In this document: one piece after another, positions 22,291 to 32,579 of the stretch
Numbering within the stretch: position 1 is the first letter of the stretch
Layout: each line of letters starts with the position of its first letter
Origin: Eublepharis macularius
Taxonomy: Eukaryota; Chordata; Lepidosauria; Squamata; Eublepharidae
Reading direction: 5' to 3'
Length of the DNA stretch: 64,000 bases
NCBI RefSeq assembly: GCF_028583425.1
Contig: NC_072793.1
Span: forward strand, 59,215,028-59,279,027
Program-made: the position numbers and the translations under genes
The notes under the pieces: model-generated
What the model saw: the letters and a program-made list of their open reading frames with translations, nothing else
Database searches by the model: none
Told to the model about the DNA's origin: nothing

Positions 22291-23638
22291 TTGGATTATA
22301 GATTCAGGAGAGACAAAATACACTTCTCCTTCACAAAATGCATAATTTTGTGCATAATAGCACTAACACTGTTACAAGATGTAATGAGAATCACTAATGT
22401 GTGGCTTTTAGTGGGGGTTAGATTTTTTTTTTTCAATGGAGGATAAATCCATCAATGACAATTAATGATGACTAAATGGAACCTCCATATACAGAGGTAG
22501 CACACCTCTGAATTCCAGTTGCTGGGAGGCAACAATGGGGAAAGGTTTTGGCTTCTGTGCCCATTCTTATGAACCTCCTAATACATCTGGTTGGCGACTG
22601 TGGGAAACAGGATGCTGTATTAGAAAGATCACTGGTCTGACACAGGAGGATTTTCTTCTTATGAATATGCCAAGATCCTGTTATGATGATTTTTCTATCC
22701 CACCAGCTAATGAATCATCCTGTCACTGACATCCTCCTCCTACTTTACTGCATCGTACATTCATCTAAATACTTCACTAAAATGGATGTGAGCTGATCTT
22801 TTCAAAATGTAAGATTTATTGGAATATCTTAAAGCATGCTGGAATAAACATAACCTTTAAACCAATCTTTGGGTTTCTGCCCAACATGGCAACAATCCTA
22901 GTTTTGACATTTTTGGTGGTTTCTTTCATTTAGTCATGAAGACTTTCAACAGGCATCAAGCCGCAGTTCCCAAGCAGCGCGCTTCACTGGAATTTTAAAA
23001 CTCAGTTGGAAAGTAGAGGACGCCCCCCCAACCCCAATAATTACTTCAGGAAGTAATATTCTGTTTGCATATTTCACTGCTATTAATATTTTTATCTGCT
23101 TCAAGAATGGTTGATATTTTAAATAAATATGACAGAAAATAGGAGATGATTTATTTTCTTGGACCAATTTTTCTAACAGAAAGAAAGCTTCTGGGTTTCA
23201 CGTGACTCTTTGTTAAATTGTGCAGACAATTTAATGAATTTCTAATAATAAAATTCTGCACTCACTGCTCAAGATGTAGGTTAAAAAGAAAGTCTATTTC
23301 TGGTAATGATGGTAATTTTTCAAATCACAAACTTTAATGATTTGCAATATTAGTTAAAAAAGACTGCAAAGGTACCCACTGCGTGCTTCTCAGCTGAACA
23401 AAAATGCTGCTCAGTAGAGAAACACAGTAATAATTATATAGAACAGGGCATGTGAGTCTGTTTTATGGAGGATAACAGAAGTACTAAACTTAGGAATGTT
23501 GTTTTCAGTGATAGACTCAGGTGAAGAATAACAAGTCATTTTACCATTAAAATCTAATTTTCAGATTAAAAAAAACAGAAGTAGACCCCCAAATAACTGA
23601 TCAAGGATTTTTAGCTTGTGCTGTTTACCATGTACAAA
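22291..23638. other. Unique-looking AT-rich sequence
   Basis: I recognise no gene, RNA or repeat family. Confidence 0.5.
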
Positions 23639-23739
23639 TATTTGGTACATTTTGTATTGTCGAAGGCTTTCACGGCCGGAGAACGATGGTTGTTGTGGGT
23701 TTTCCGGGCTGTATTGCCGTGGTCTTGGCATTGTAGTTC

Positions 23740-23785
23740 CTGACGTTTCACCAGCAGCTGTGGCTGGCATCTTCAGAGGTGTAGC
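23740..23785 (-). ncRNA. Hammerhead-ribozyme-like motif in the PLE 3' tail (left arm)
   Basis: Same motif as in the right arm, on the opposite strand. The stem II closing base is T rather than C, which keeps a G-T wobble. The helix I CCT/AGG pairing and GAAACGTC are unchanged. Confidence 0.5.
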
Positions 23786-23847
23786 ACCAAAAGACAGAGA
23801 TCTCTCAGTGTCACAGTGTGGAAAAGATGTAGGTCATTTGTATCTAC

Positions 23848-24447
23848 TCAGGAGGGGTGGGGTTGAGCTGAGTCATCCTGTAAGAGTTTCCCAGGGTGTG
23901 GAATGCTAATGGCGGGAGGCTTCACTGTGTCCTGAGGAGGTTCTTTTGCATATGGATTGGTACTTGATGTGCTAATCTTCTCTGCAGAGCTATTGTCGGG
24001 GATAGAATGTTTTGTTAGCCTGGTGTTTTTCAGAACTGGAAACCATGCTCTGTTCATTCTTAAGGTTTCTTCTTTCCTGTTGAAGTTTTGCTTATGCTTG
24101 TGAATTTCAATGGCTTCCCTGTGCAGTCTGACAAAGTAGTTGGAAGTGTTGTCCAGTATTTTGGTGTCCTGGAATAAGATACTGTGCCCTGTTTGCGTTA
24201 GGCTATGTTCAGCCACTGCTGATTTTTCAGGTTGTCCAAGTCTGCAGTGTCTTTCATGTTCTTTTATTCTTGTCTGGATGCTACGCTTTGTGGTCCCGAT
24301 GTAAACTTGTCCACAGCTGCAGGGTATACGGTATACTCCTGCAGAGGTGAAGGGGTCTCTACTGTCTTTTGCTGATCGTAGCATCTGTTGTATTTTCGGG
24401 TGGGTCTGAATACTGCTGGGCTGAATACCATGTTGGGCTGAATACAT
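23848..24447 (-). CDS. PLE GIY-YIG endonuclease domain, left arm
   Basis: The 199-codon frame carries a canonical GIY-YIG nuclease. GVY is at residues 37-39 (in AGVYRIPCSCGQ) and YIG at 49-51. Arg60 lies in the RTRIKEH-like helix, EH at 63-64, and a Glu in REAIEIHKH (111 or 114) is the likely metal ligand. A CSC pair (43-45) sits inside the domain. In PLEs this domain follows the reverse transcriptase and nicks the target for priming. The first 18 or so codons are junction sequence plus a frame shifted by one A missing from an A-run relative to the right arm, so the Met is not genuine. The stop is the natural one. The frame differs from the right arm by only three residues over about 170, so the insertion is young. 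Confidence 0.8.
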   Translation of the reverse strand: MYSAQHGIQPSSIQTHPKIQQMLRSAKDSRDPFTSAGVYRIPCSCGQVYIGTTKRSIQTRIKEHERHCRLGQPEKSAVAEHSLTQTGHSILFQDTKILDNTSNYFVRLHREAIEIHKHKQNFNRKEETLRMNRAWFPVLKNTRLTKHSIPDNSSAEKISTSSTNPYAKEPPQDTVKPPAISIPHPGKLLQDDSAQPHPS

Positions 24448-25501
24448 TTATCATTTGGAGCCATGGGGAGGAAGAATTGATGGGGTTTTTGAATCATCTC
24501 AACAACATCCACCTGAACATACAATTCACAATGGAGAAAGAAATCGAGGGAAAACTCCCATTCCTGGATACCTTGGTCATCCGCAAAGCAAACTTTCAGT
24601 TAGGTCACAAGGTCTACAGGAAACCAACTCACACTGATCGGTACTTACACAAAAACTCCAATCACCACCCCCGACAGAAAAGAGGCATAATGAAAACATT
24701 AATGGATCGTGCAAGACGGATATGTGAGCCGCACTTTCTCAATGAGGAAATTAATCATCTAAACCACGCACTTCAGGCAAATGGCTACTCCAGAAATGAA
24801 ATCCGAAGAGCAATCAAACCCAGGATGAATCAAACAACCAAGGAAAAACAGTCTCCTACAAAGTGTTTTTGCCATATATCAAAGGAATTACTGATCAGAT
24901 GGGAAAGCTTATGAAAAAGCATAACCTTCAAGCAGTATTCAGACCCACCCGAAAAATACAACAGATGCTACGATCAGCAAAAGACAGTAGAGACCCCCTC
25001 ACCTCTGCAGGAGTATACCGTATACCCTGCAGCTGTGGACAAGTTTACATCGGGACCACAAAGCGTAGCATCCAGACAAGAATAAAAGAACATGAAAGAC
25101 ACTGCAGACTTGGACAACCTGAAAAATCAGCAGTGGCTGAACATAGCCTAATGCAAACAGGGCACAGTATCTTATTCCAGGACACCAAAATACTGGACAA
25201 CACTTCCAACTACTTTGTCAGACTGCACAGGGAAGCCATTGAAATTCACAAGCATAAGCAAAACTTCAACAGGAAAGAAGAAACCTTAAGAATGAACAGA
25301 GCATGGTTTCCAGTTCTGAAAAACACCAGGCTAACAAAACATTCTATCCCCGACAATAGCCCTGCAGAGAAGATTAGCACATCAAGTACCAATCCATATG
25401 CAAAAGAACCTCCTCAGGACACAGTGAAGCCTCCCGCCATTAGCATTCCACACCCTGGGAAACTCTTACAGGATGACTCAGCTCAACCCCACCCCTCCTG
25501 A
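24440..25501 (+). pseudogene. PLE polyprotein fragment, reverse-transcriptase C-terminus plus GIY-YIG, one frameshift
   Basis: The first frame (to 24914) gives the C-terminal part of the reverse transcriptase: IQFTMEKEIEGKLPFLDTLV, KVYRKPTHTDRYLH and RARRICEP are signature PLE blocks. At about 24855-24865 the frame shifts, and the reading continues in the second frame (24863-25501, 212 codons) with FLPYIKGITDQMGKL and the GIY-YIG domain: GVY at 50-52, YIG at 62-64, EH at 76-77, and the same C-terminus and stop as the left arm. The polymerase catalytic motifs lie upstream and are absent, so the copy is 5'-truncated and dead. Confidence 0.85.
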
Positions 25502-25568
25502 GTAGATACAAATGACCTACATCTTTTCCACACTGTGACACTGAGAGATCTCTGTCTTTTGGTGCTAT

Positions 25569-25610
25569 ACCTCTGAAGATGCCAGCCACAGCTGCTGGCG
25601 AAACGTCAGG
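25569..25610 (+). ncRNA. Hammerhead-ribozyme-like motif in the PLE 3' tail (right arm)
   Basis: Reading 5' to 3': CCT (helix I), CTGAAGA (core), an extra T, GCCAGC-loop-GCTGGC (a 6-bp stem II), GAAA (core), CG (the first two bases of a self-complementary ACGT, a minimal helix III), TC at the expected cleavage position, then AGG pairing with the first CCT. The order and core bases match a hammerhead. The extra base between the core and stem II is not canonical. Hammerheads are established in PLEs of other animals. Activity here is inference. Confidence 0.55.
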
Positions 25611-25674
25611 AACTACAATGCCAAGACCATGGCAATACAGCCCGGAAAACCCACAACAACCATTTGGTACATTT

Positions 25675-26203
25675 GTTCTGCAGTGTGACCAAGAAGTCTA
25701 ACTTCCTTCTCCCCCCCCCCCACCAATTTTTGTATACTGTCCACAACAAACGTTACAGAAAGGGCTAAAAAACTAACAGAAATTAAGCCAATAACTGTAA
25801 CTTTGTTCTGAAATGGTGTGTGTTTTGGGGTATGTATGGTTTTGATCCATGTACAATTCCTTCTTAGTGGCAATGCCAAAATTCATCCAAATAACATTTA
25901 CCTCATCTAAAAAAAATAACAGCACTTGCAAGTCAATTAGGACCCCAAGTTTGTGCAAATGCATTTATCACAACTGAACTGTAAGCTTTCAGAATAATAT
26001 GCAGGCTCATATTGGTGTTATGTTGTTAAGCCTAGACAAAACTCTGTGTAGCTAAGAAACTGCCTATGGAGCTGCAGATAGGCTGATCTGTGCTTCCCAA
26101 AGGAAGAGTGTAGCAGTGGTTCTTAAACATTGTTGGATCACTGCTCCCCTGGTTCCATAAATTCATCCCCAGTGCTTGCTACCTCACTCTATAAAAAACA
26201 TTA
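25675..26203. other. Unassigned spacer
   Basis: A C10 tract lies near 25711. I recognise no gene or repeat family. Confidence 0.45.
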
Positions 26204-26211
26204 CTCAGAAC

Positions 26212-26751
26212 TAGAGATGGGCACGATCCGCATTACGATAGAAAAAAACTCATGATAATGGTGATCACACGACCGTGACCCGGCAGATCATGATCGGCCA
26301 CGGCCAACGATCACGCGATCGGGAGGGGCCTGGATTGGGGCGATCGGGCTCGGATCGGGGATCCAGACACTCAGGAGCCAGCAATCTATTCCCCTGGCAA
26401 TGGAGCCAGGGGAATGCCTGAGCTCTGTTTGCCCTCCTTCTGTCGCCCTGGAAACCCAAATGGAAGCCCAGCTTTCCTTGATCAGCAGGGCTTCCTTCCA
26501 ACCATGGAGCAGCAAAGCAGTCACAAGTTGGGAGAAGACACCCAGGGGAGGGAGGGGGAAGGGGGTGTTCTGTAGCCATAGGCACTCCAATCTCATCCCT
26601 GCAAACCCTGATAGGCAGCTCTGATGGCCAAACACAGACATCCTGTGTTGCTCAATGGGACCCATGCCATGGGCTCCCAGGCTGGGTTTCACTTTCTGCG
26701 AGCAGTGGAGTGGGACAGAGCTCTTGCTTGCTGCTTGCTAGCCTTTGGGGG

Positions 26752-26816
<65 letters not shown>

Positions 26817-27000
26817 AGAGAGTCGGCCGCTGCCACAATCCACCTTCCCACATAGCTGGGAATACCAGCGTGCCCTGCTTTAGCATCCACGATCCACAGC
26901 TCGGGAACGGGAGATGATCGGTGTGGATCATTAATTCGGGATTGTTGCCAGCGCCGATCCAGCTGGATCGTTAATTTTTTTTTGATCGTGCCCATCTCTA
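26212..27000. mobile_element. Non-autonomous hAT element with GATC-rich ends
   Basis: The TIR TAGAGATGGGCACGATC is matched by GATCGTGCCCATCTCTA at the right end. CTCAGAAC flanks both sides exactly (26204-26211 and 27001-27008), the 8-bp duplication of hAT transposons. About nine GATC words crowd the first 145 bp and six the last 125 bp, many as CGATC or GATCGG, while the 500-bp middle has one. Such subterminal reiterations are where hAT transposases bind. The 134-codon and shorter frames inside resemble no transposase, so the copy depends on an autonomous partner. Confidence 0.88.
26756..26813. repeat. (GA)n microsatellite inside the hAT element
   Basis: An uninterrupted run of about 29 GA units. 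It produces Arg-Glu and Ser-Leu dipeptide frames on the two strands that are not genes. Confidence 0.95.
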
Positions 27001-27008
27001 CTCAGAAC

Positions 27009-28600
27009 AGTAGTTTGCATGACCCGCTAAGGAAGATAAGTTAATAACAATAAAATTCAAAACAGTGACAATTAATTGCACATTTATTCAAAATCCAATT
27101 AAAAGTTTTTAGTTTAAATAATTCAACAAAATTGATGAACTTGATCTTGTGATATCAGCTTTTCACTTAGCGAGAATCTTAGATTTCACATTTAGTAACT
27201 GCTTCACTGTTCAGCAAATTCTTAACAGAATGGACGGGCTTGATGAAGTGATACCAGTTTCCCAGTGTCTGCTTTCCACCAGATTTAAGCATTTTGCAGA
27301 GGTAGTAACTTGTAGAAAGGAAGGTGCTTTGTTCTAGGTCAACCGTAAATATGCAAACAACATGCTCGGAGGGGCCTACATCCAGAACCTCCCCCCCACC
27401 CCCTTGCTCTTTATTGTTTCTCTAGGTACTTCTACCCTGGCCACTTTGGGAATACTATTTATACGGAGGAAAAAGAGCTAATAAGAAATAGTGGTGAATT
27501 GCAACTGCATTATTGGAATCACGTACTGGGCAAAGAAGAATCTATGAGAAATCAGGGATGTGGCGCATTTGCTTAAATATAACTCTGTTTCCTAAGAGGG
27601 GACCACAAAGTAGCAATATTTGCTATACTGCTCCCAGCAAGATGGGGAAAAAGTGAACAAAGCCCGACTTTGCCGTGAGCTACACTGACACTGAGAGAGG
27701 AAAGGGAGTGGAAAGTTAAATGGGTCCTCCCTGTATACTGAGATTATTTCTTGCATCTGGCCGGCATGACTAGTTTCACATGGTCTTGTGACATTCCCAG
27801 GTTCCTGCGACATTTCTTGGATCCAAACAACTGCTCTGGAATCAGTGTTCAACAGAATGAGCCTTAATGGTGGGATTAAATTACTGTTATTTTAAATGCA
27901 AAGTCATGTTCACTTTACAGTGAGGCACAAGGTCAGCCATCTTGAATGACAAGAAATCATTTGAATCTGTAGTGTCTGTCAAGGAGGATATTCGCCTACT
28001 CATTTTATCAGCTGTATGATTAAATTCCACAATTTAAACGAGCAATTTAAATGTTATTGTCTCCAATGCTGACTTATTGTTCCATTGCCAATGTTTTAAA
28101 TAAATGAATAAATCTTGATGAAGGACCAGTGGGATAAAAGTGTAATAGATAACATATACATGCAGAAAAATCTGAAATCTAAAAAAAATACATTGAGAAC
28201 CCTTCCCACTTCCTTACGACAATAGAAGCAGCACCTGTAGCTCAGGCTTACCAGGTTTGGGCTGGTGGCAGGGGATCCCCCACTGCTAGTGGGTGCTTTC
28301 TGCCACCACTTAGCTGTGTGGCAGGAGAAATATGAATGGGTAAATAAGGGGTGATGGCAGTGATGGCTCCCACCCCATCCAGTAGGTCTCCAGCTGGTTG
28401 CCAGATTTGTGCCAGCAACCATACTGTAGCTTAAAACTAAACTAATGCCCTCAGTGGCCATAACTAGGAAAACGCAACAGTACTGCTAGCTTTCAAGATT
28501 TAGTTTACATCAGTAAAAGGCAGAGGGAGAGGACAGGACCCTTTACAGGCCTGACTACTTGCTAAAGCTCAACAGCACCCTGCCCACCCACCCCCGCAAA
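27009..28600. other. Unique-looking sequence
   Basis: No gene seen. The block at 28240-28430 (CAGGGGATCCCCCACTGC...GTCTCCAGCTGGTTGCCAG) resembles other decayed repeat pieces in the window but cannot be delimited. Confidence 0.45.
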
Positions 28601-28604
28601 AGCC

Positions 28605-28795
28605 AATGTAATGGTCAGAGTTTGAATCACCACTGTGCTGTGGAAGCTCACTGGGTGCTTTGATCCAGTCACACACTCTTAGCTTAAACCACCTCACAGG
28701 GTTGTTGTGTAGATAAACTGGTGGAAGGGAGAACTGTGTAAGCTGCTTTGGATCTCCATTGTGGCGAAAGGTGGAATATAAATGAAGTAAATAAA
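28605..28795 (+). mobile_element. tRNA-derived SINE with LINE-like tail, partly decayed
   Basis: After a degenerate B-box-like GAGTTTGAATCACCAC comes CACTGGGTG...GATCCAGTCACAC and CACCTCACAGGGTTGTTGTG. The end is GTAAGCTGCTTTGGATCTCC...GGTGGAATATAAATGAAGTA. This is the body and tail of the SINE family also seen at 37.96, 46.72 and 60.15 kb. The A-box end is lost. Confidence 0.65.
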
Positions 28796-29914
28796 CAATA
28801 ACTACAGCTGAAAATGAGGGATAGATAAAGGGTAGGTTGCTTGGTCGATGGGAAGAAGAAAAAGCAATGAAAGATGAGGATATAGGGACTGCCAGGAGAT
28901 GAGAAAGAGGAAATAGTGTGGGGAGATAGGGACAACTGAGGTGCCCCTCACAAATCTCTCCAGGTTCCCTACCACTCAACTGGACTCAGTCCAGCCCAGC
29001 AGCACTGGCTCTGAACAATTCAAGGGTGCCAGGGGGAGGGAAGGAGGAAAAGCTGAAGACAGAAGATAAAAAGAAAGTTGTGGTACATAGAAAGGAGAGA
29101 AGGAAGCAGGAAAAGGGGAGAGGCTATCAGGCTTTCAGGGAATGCATAGTGGAAACAGTGGGGTATGTGTCTGAAAAAATGAGATGCCCCCATACAAGTC
29201 CTTGTGGGGCCCCTACTTGTTCTAATTCCCGTCATGCTCTCTACATGAGATTTGTTGTCAAAATCAGTTTCCCTTCTTACAATCTTCTTGTATCAGATTT
29301 AGCTGAATAAAGTGTTTAGGAAAACTTGTATGGTAAGGCTTGACATACCATGTTGGAGTCAAGAGCTTGTACATGTTTACTTTTTACATCTTCTGTCTTT
29401 GACAGTGTGACAGCATCTTTGGGGTGCTGAATTCCAAGCTGCCTACAGCTAATTCATTTCTTCTTATAAATCAAATGCTCTCCAGGGCTCAGCAGCCAGG
29501 GCTTTTAGTATAAAAGCCTTAGTCTTATAGCACATACCCCCAAGCACCACTGAGGTGTCACTAAAGCAACCTAGCAGCAAATGACATAGAACTTCACCTA
29601 TGTTAGAACACTCGCCTGTACAAAATTAGCTTTCACACAGGTGAAAATCCATTGCACAGCAGCTTACAAGTGCTTTGAACTAAGAGGGAACTAAAGCGAT
29701 GGCAGAGCTATGTTTTGAAGACCATGGAATTTCAATACAGAAATGGATTTATATCCATTAAAACTTGCTCTGGGATACTTTGTATGTGGCATATCGAATT
29801 TTTTTTACCATATCCTTTTCTACATATCAGCATGTTAAATTGCTGCTACAGAACCATCATTCTAGTCAGATTGACAGTCACAAAAGTCCATTGAGATATG
29901 GGTTCCTTTTAAGG
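28796..29914. other. Unique-looking sequence
   Basis: A purine-rich stretch (28850-29130) yields Ser/Pro/Leu-rich frames on the minus strand that look compositional. No gene or repeat family recognised. Confidence 0.45.
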
Positions 29915-29922
29915 CTGCCAAC

Positions 29923-31082
29923 TAGACATGGGCACGAACTGAAAAACCCCCGAACCATGTGATTCGTGGTTCATTGCATTCCACAAATCAGAAACCATGA
30001 ACTTCCATGACCTTTTCCCAGGTCATTAATCAGTTTGTGGTTCGTGGAATTTCAACACCCCGTGCTGGCTGCTGAAGCTGGTGCCGGGTGTTTGAAACAG
30101 ACAGCCCCCTCTCCTGCTGCTCGTGGCAGCAACAGAAGGGGGCTGTAACTATCACACATCCCAAGCCAGCTTCAGCCCTGCTGCCCCAGGCGGAAGGAGA
30201 AAGGGGGCTGTCAGTTTTACAGACCCTGCACTGGCTTCAGCGGGGGCTGACAGCTTCACTCACCCTGCATGGGCTTCAGTCCAAGGGCTGAAGTCAGCGC
30301 GGGGTCTGTCAAACTGACAGCCCCTGTTCTGCCACACACAGCAGATAGAAAGGGGGAGAGTTTGCATTCACCGTGCTGCAAGCAGCGTGGGGAACCTTCT
30401 TCCCTTTAAACTACCCCCGCTTCCTCCAGCCAGCTGGAAAGGGGGAGAGTTTGAAGGGAAGGAGGTTTCCCGTGCCACAAGCAGCGCAGGGAACCTTCTT
30501 CCCTTTAAACTCTCCCCCCTTCCTTCAGCCAGCTGGAAAGGGGGAGAAAGGGGGAGATCCCGGCACGGGATCTGTCAAACTGACAGCCCCTATTCTCCTT
30601 CTGCTCAGGGCAGCAGGAGAATGGGAGCTGTCAGTTTCACTCACCCCGCACCGGCTTCAGCCCATCGACCCGTTCTCCTGCCATGCAAGGAGAAACAGAC
30701 AGCCCCCTCTCCTGCTGCTCGTGGCAGCAACAGAAGGGGGATGTAACTATCACACATCCCAAGCCAGCTTCAGCCCTGCTGCCCCAGGCAGAAGGAGAAA
30801 GGGGGCTGTCAGTTTGACAGACCCTGCACTGGCTTCAGCGGGGGCTGACAGCTTCACTCACCCTGCATGGGCTTCAGCCCAAGGGCTGAAGTCAGCGCGG
30901 GGTCTGTCAAACTGACAGCCCCTGTTCTGCCACACACAGCAGATAGAAAGGGGGAGAGAAAGAGCAGAAAAAGTTGTGGAGTTCGTGGAAAACGCAGCTC
31001 CACTAATTGTGTTTTTATGAACCATGAATTGCCCTGGTTTCTGAGGTTTTTAAATCCGTATTGTGATTTGTGCCCATCTCTA
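29923..31082. mobile_element. Non-autonomous hAT element with internal duplications
   Basis: TAGACATGGGCACGAACT on the left pairs with a right end of TTTGTGCCCATCTCTA. The flanks are CTGCCAAC (29915-29922) and TTGCCAAC (31083-31090), an 8-bp duplication with one mismatch. The ends carry reiterated GTGGTTCGTGG / CCATGAAC words. Inside, a block of about 267 bp (30094-30360) recurs in direct orientation 598 bp later (30692-30958). A smaller unit (about 30378-30455) recurs 100 bp later (about 30478-30545). The 180-codon frame at 30373-30915 is made of these repeats and resembles no transposase. Confidence 0.85.
30094..30958. repeat. Direct duplication (267-bp arms, 598-bp offset) inside the hAT element
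   Basis: The arms share, in order, GAAACAGACAGCCCCCTCTC, CAGCAACAGAAGGGGG, CAGCTTCACTCACCCTGCAT and GCAGATAGAAAGGGGGAGAG, with only scattered mismatches. Confidence 0.9.
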
Positions 31083-31278
31083 TTGCCAACCTTTAGGGGG
31101 AACCTTGGAGATCTCCCGGAGTTTCAACTGATCTCCTGACTACAGAGAGCTGTTCCCCTTGAGAAAATGGCTGCTGTGGTATTATACCCCATTAAGATAT
31201 TATACTCCCCAGCCCCATTCTCTCCAGGCTTTATTCACAGAAACTCCAGAAAATTCCCAAACTGGAATTAGCAAACCT
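31083..31278 (-). mobile_element. TGGCAACC-type non-autonomous element (copy 3), split at its end by the hAT insertion
   Basis: TTGCCAACCTTTAGGGGG, AACTGATCTCCTGAC and AACTCCAGAAAATTCCC follow the landmark order of copies 1 and 2. The hAT element at 29923-31082 is inserted right at its left terminus, so the GCCAAC of the target duplication comes from this MITE. Confidence 0.65.
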
Positions 31279-31790
31279 AGTTCCTTTCTCTCATAATGAT
31301 CAGGAAATAGAAAATGCCAGAGCAACCATGGTATAAAGCCACATCTTCTTCTAAACACATGGAGCTGCCCCATTCTGGTTCAGACCACTGGTTTATTAAA
31401 TTCAGTGTTATCTGCTCAGACTAGCAGTGGCTCTCCAGGGTCTCAGGTCACCGTCTTTCACACTGCCTATTACTTGACCCTTTTACCTGGAAGTACTGGA
31501 TATTGAACCAGGAACCCATTACTTGCAAAGCAAATGCTCTAATGCTGAACCATGACCTCTCCCCAGCATGCAAACATGTGTCCTGGCTATAAAAGGCATG
31601 ACTGCTGATGACAAACTATTGAGCATGCCCTCAATGCAATGAGTGGCAGTTATGTAAAGACACTGACGTGCTTTTTTATTACAGTAAATGTAGATGGTCT
31701 TGTATCTATTTTCTAACTGCAACACAGTATTTGTTACATAAATTTACATACTGCCTTTGTAGAAAAGTATAAAATCCACTCTATGCTAAC
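31279..31790. other. Unassigned spacer
   Basis: The stretch at 31350-31570 (ATGGAGCTGCC...CAGACCACTGG...GGGTCTCAGGTCACCG...GAACCAGGAACC) has the look of an old tRNA-type SINE, but the boxes are too decayed to claim. Confidence 0.35.
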
Positions 31791-31793
31791 TAA

Positions 31794-31944
31794 GGCTGAT
31801 TCCGCACATGTTGGATAATGCACTTCCAATCCTCTTTATAGATCATTTGGAACGGATTTTTTCATGTGTGGAACAAAAAATCCACCTCAAACGATTGATA
31901 AAGTGCATTGAAAGTGCATTATACAACGTGTGCGGATTCAGTCC
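31794..31944. mobile_element. 150-bp foldback MITE
   Basis: GGCTGATTCCGCACATGTTG at the left is matched by the inverted right end CAACGTGTGCGGATTCAGTCC. ATAATGCACTTCCAATC and GATTGATAAAGTGCATTGAAAG lie inside. The arms are close to symmetrical around GGATTTTTTCATGTGTGGAAC. No clear target duplication, no coding capacity. Confidence 0.75.
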
Positions 31945-31955
31945 ATATCTCTTAA

Positions 31956-32045
31956 GAGAACAGTCCTAAGCAACTCTGTTCAAAACCTTCTTGAGTTTTA
32001 TTCAATGGGGCTTAATCTCAGAAAAATGTTTTTAGGATTCCTCTG
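31956..32045. mobile_element. Decayed CAGTGYAATCCTA-type foldback
   Basis: ACAGTCCTAAGCAACTCTG and a right arm ending TTTTTAGGATTCCTCTG, with TTCAATGGGGCTTAATCTC between, recall the family at 7494 and 13161. Heavily mutated. Confidence 0.5.
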
Positions 32046-32579
32046 TAAGCAAACTAAATAAAGTGTTCATATTTTTGTATTAGTTAAGCATTGTAATTAT
32101 TCTGTCCTTCAAACTATCAAAAATTAATTTTGTAACTACAGTATGCCTGCTAGCTGTAATATTACCATAGTATACATTGGATATTGCCCTCTGATCAAGT
32201 TATTTCCATATTCCCTACTTAGAGGAACTGAAATAATCAGCTGATAGGTGGTTGACATTTAGTGTAATCAGTCCACAAATAACCTCTCAAAGGATGTTGG
32301 AAACTGGGAGCCTGATTGAATTTTGGAAGGGTTGCAAAACCGGCTTATTTTGTATGACTTTTAGCAGCTATGACAAACATTATGGCCACGGAATTTAATT
32401 TTTGTTGGAAGGCACTAGAATTTCTGTGTAATTGTGTTTAAATTTAATTTTTCTTAATTATTGTGTTTTGATACTTAATATTATTTTCAGTATTGTTTTA
32501 TTTTTATATCAAACACTGGATACAGGGCCAATCAGTTGCAGGGGAAGGGGGGTGGGATTTGTCCTGGGCTTCAATTTTT

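Larger units (their letters stand above)
23653..25661. mobile_element. Penelope-like element inserted as a head-to-head inverted dimer
   Basis: Two copies of the 3' part of one PLE face away from each other. The left arm (23653-24417, minus) and right arm (24931-25661, plus) are near-identical inverted repeats. Between them (about 24440-24930) lies plus-strand reverse-transcriptase C-terminal sequence continuous with the right arm. ATTTGGTACATTT flanks the whole structure on both sides (23640-23652 and 25662-25674), a 13-bp target duplication, so the pair went in as one event. The left arm reaches about 40 bp farther into the 3' tail than the right arm. A short direct repeat, TGGGCTGAATAC (24417 and 24435), marks the junction. 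Each arm encodes a GIY-YIG domain. Confidence 0.9.

Noticed and set aside
26624..26995. Arg-Glu and Ser-Leu dipeptide frames
   Set aside because: Translation of the (GA)n microsatellite.
30373..30915. 180-codon plus frame
   Set aside because: Composed of internal duplications of a non-autonomous hAT element, with no transposase motif.
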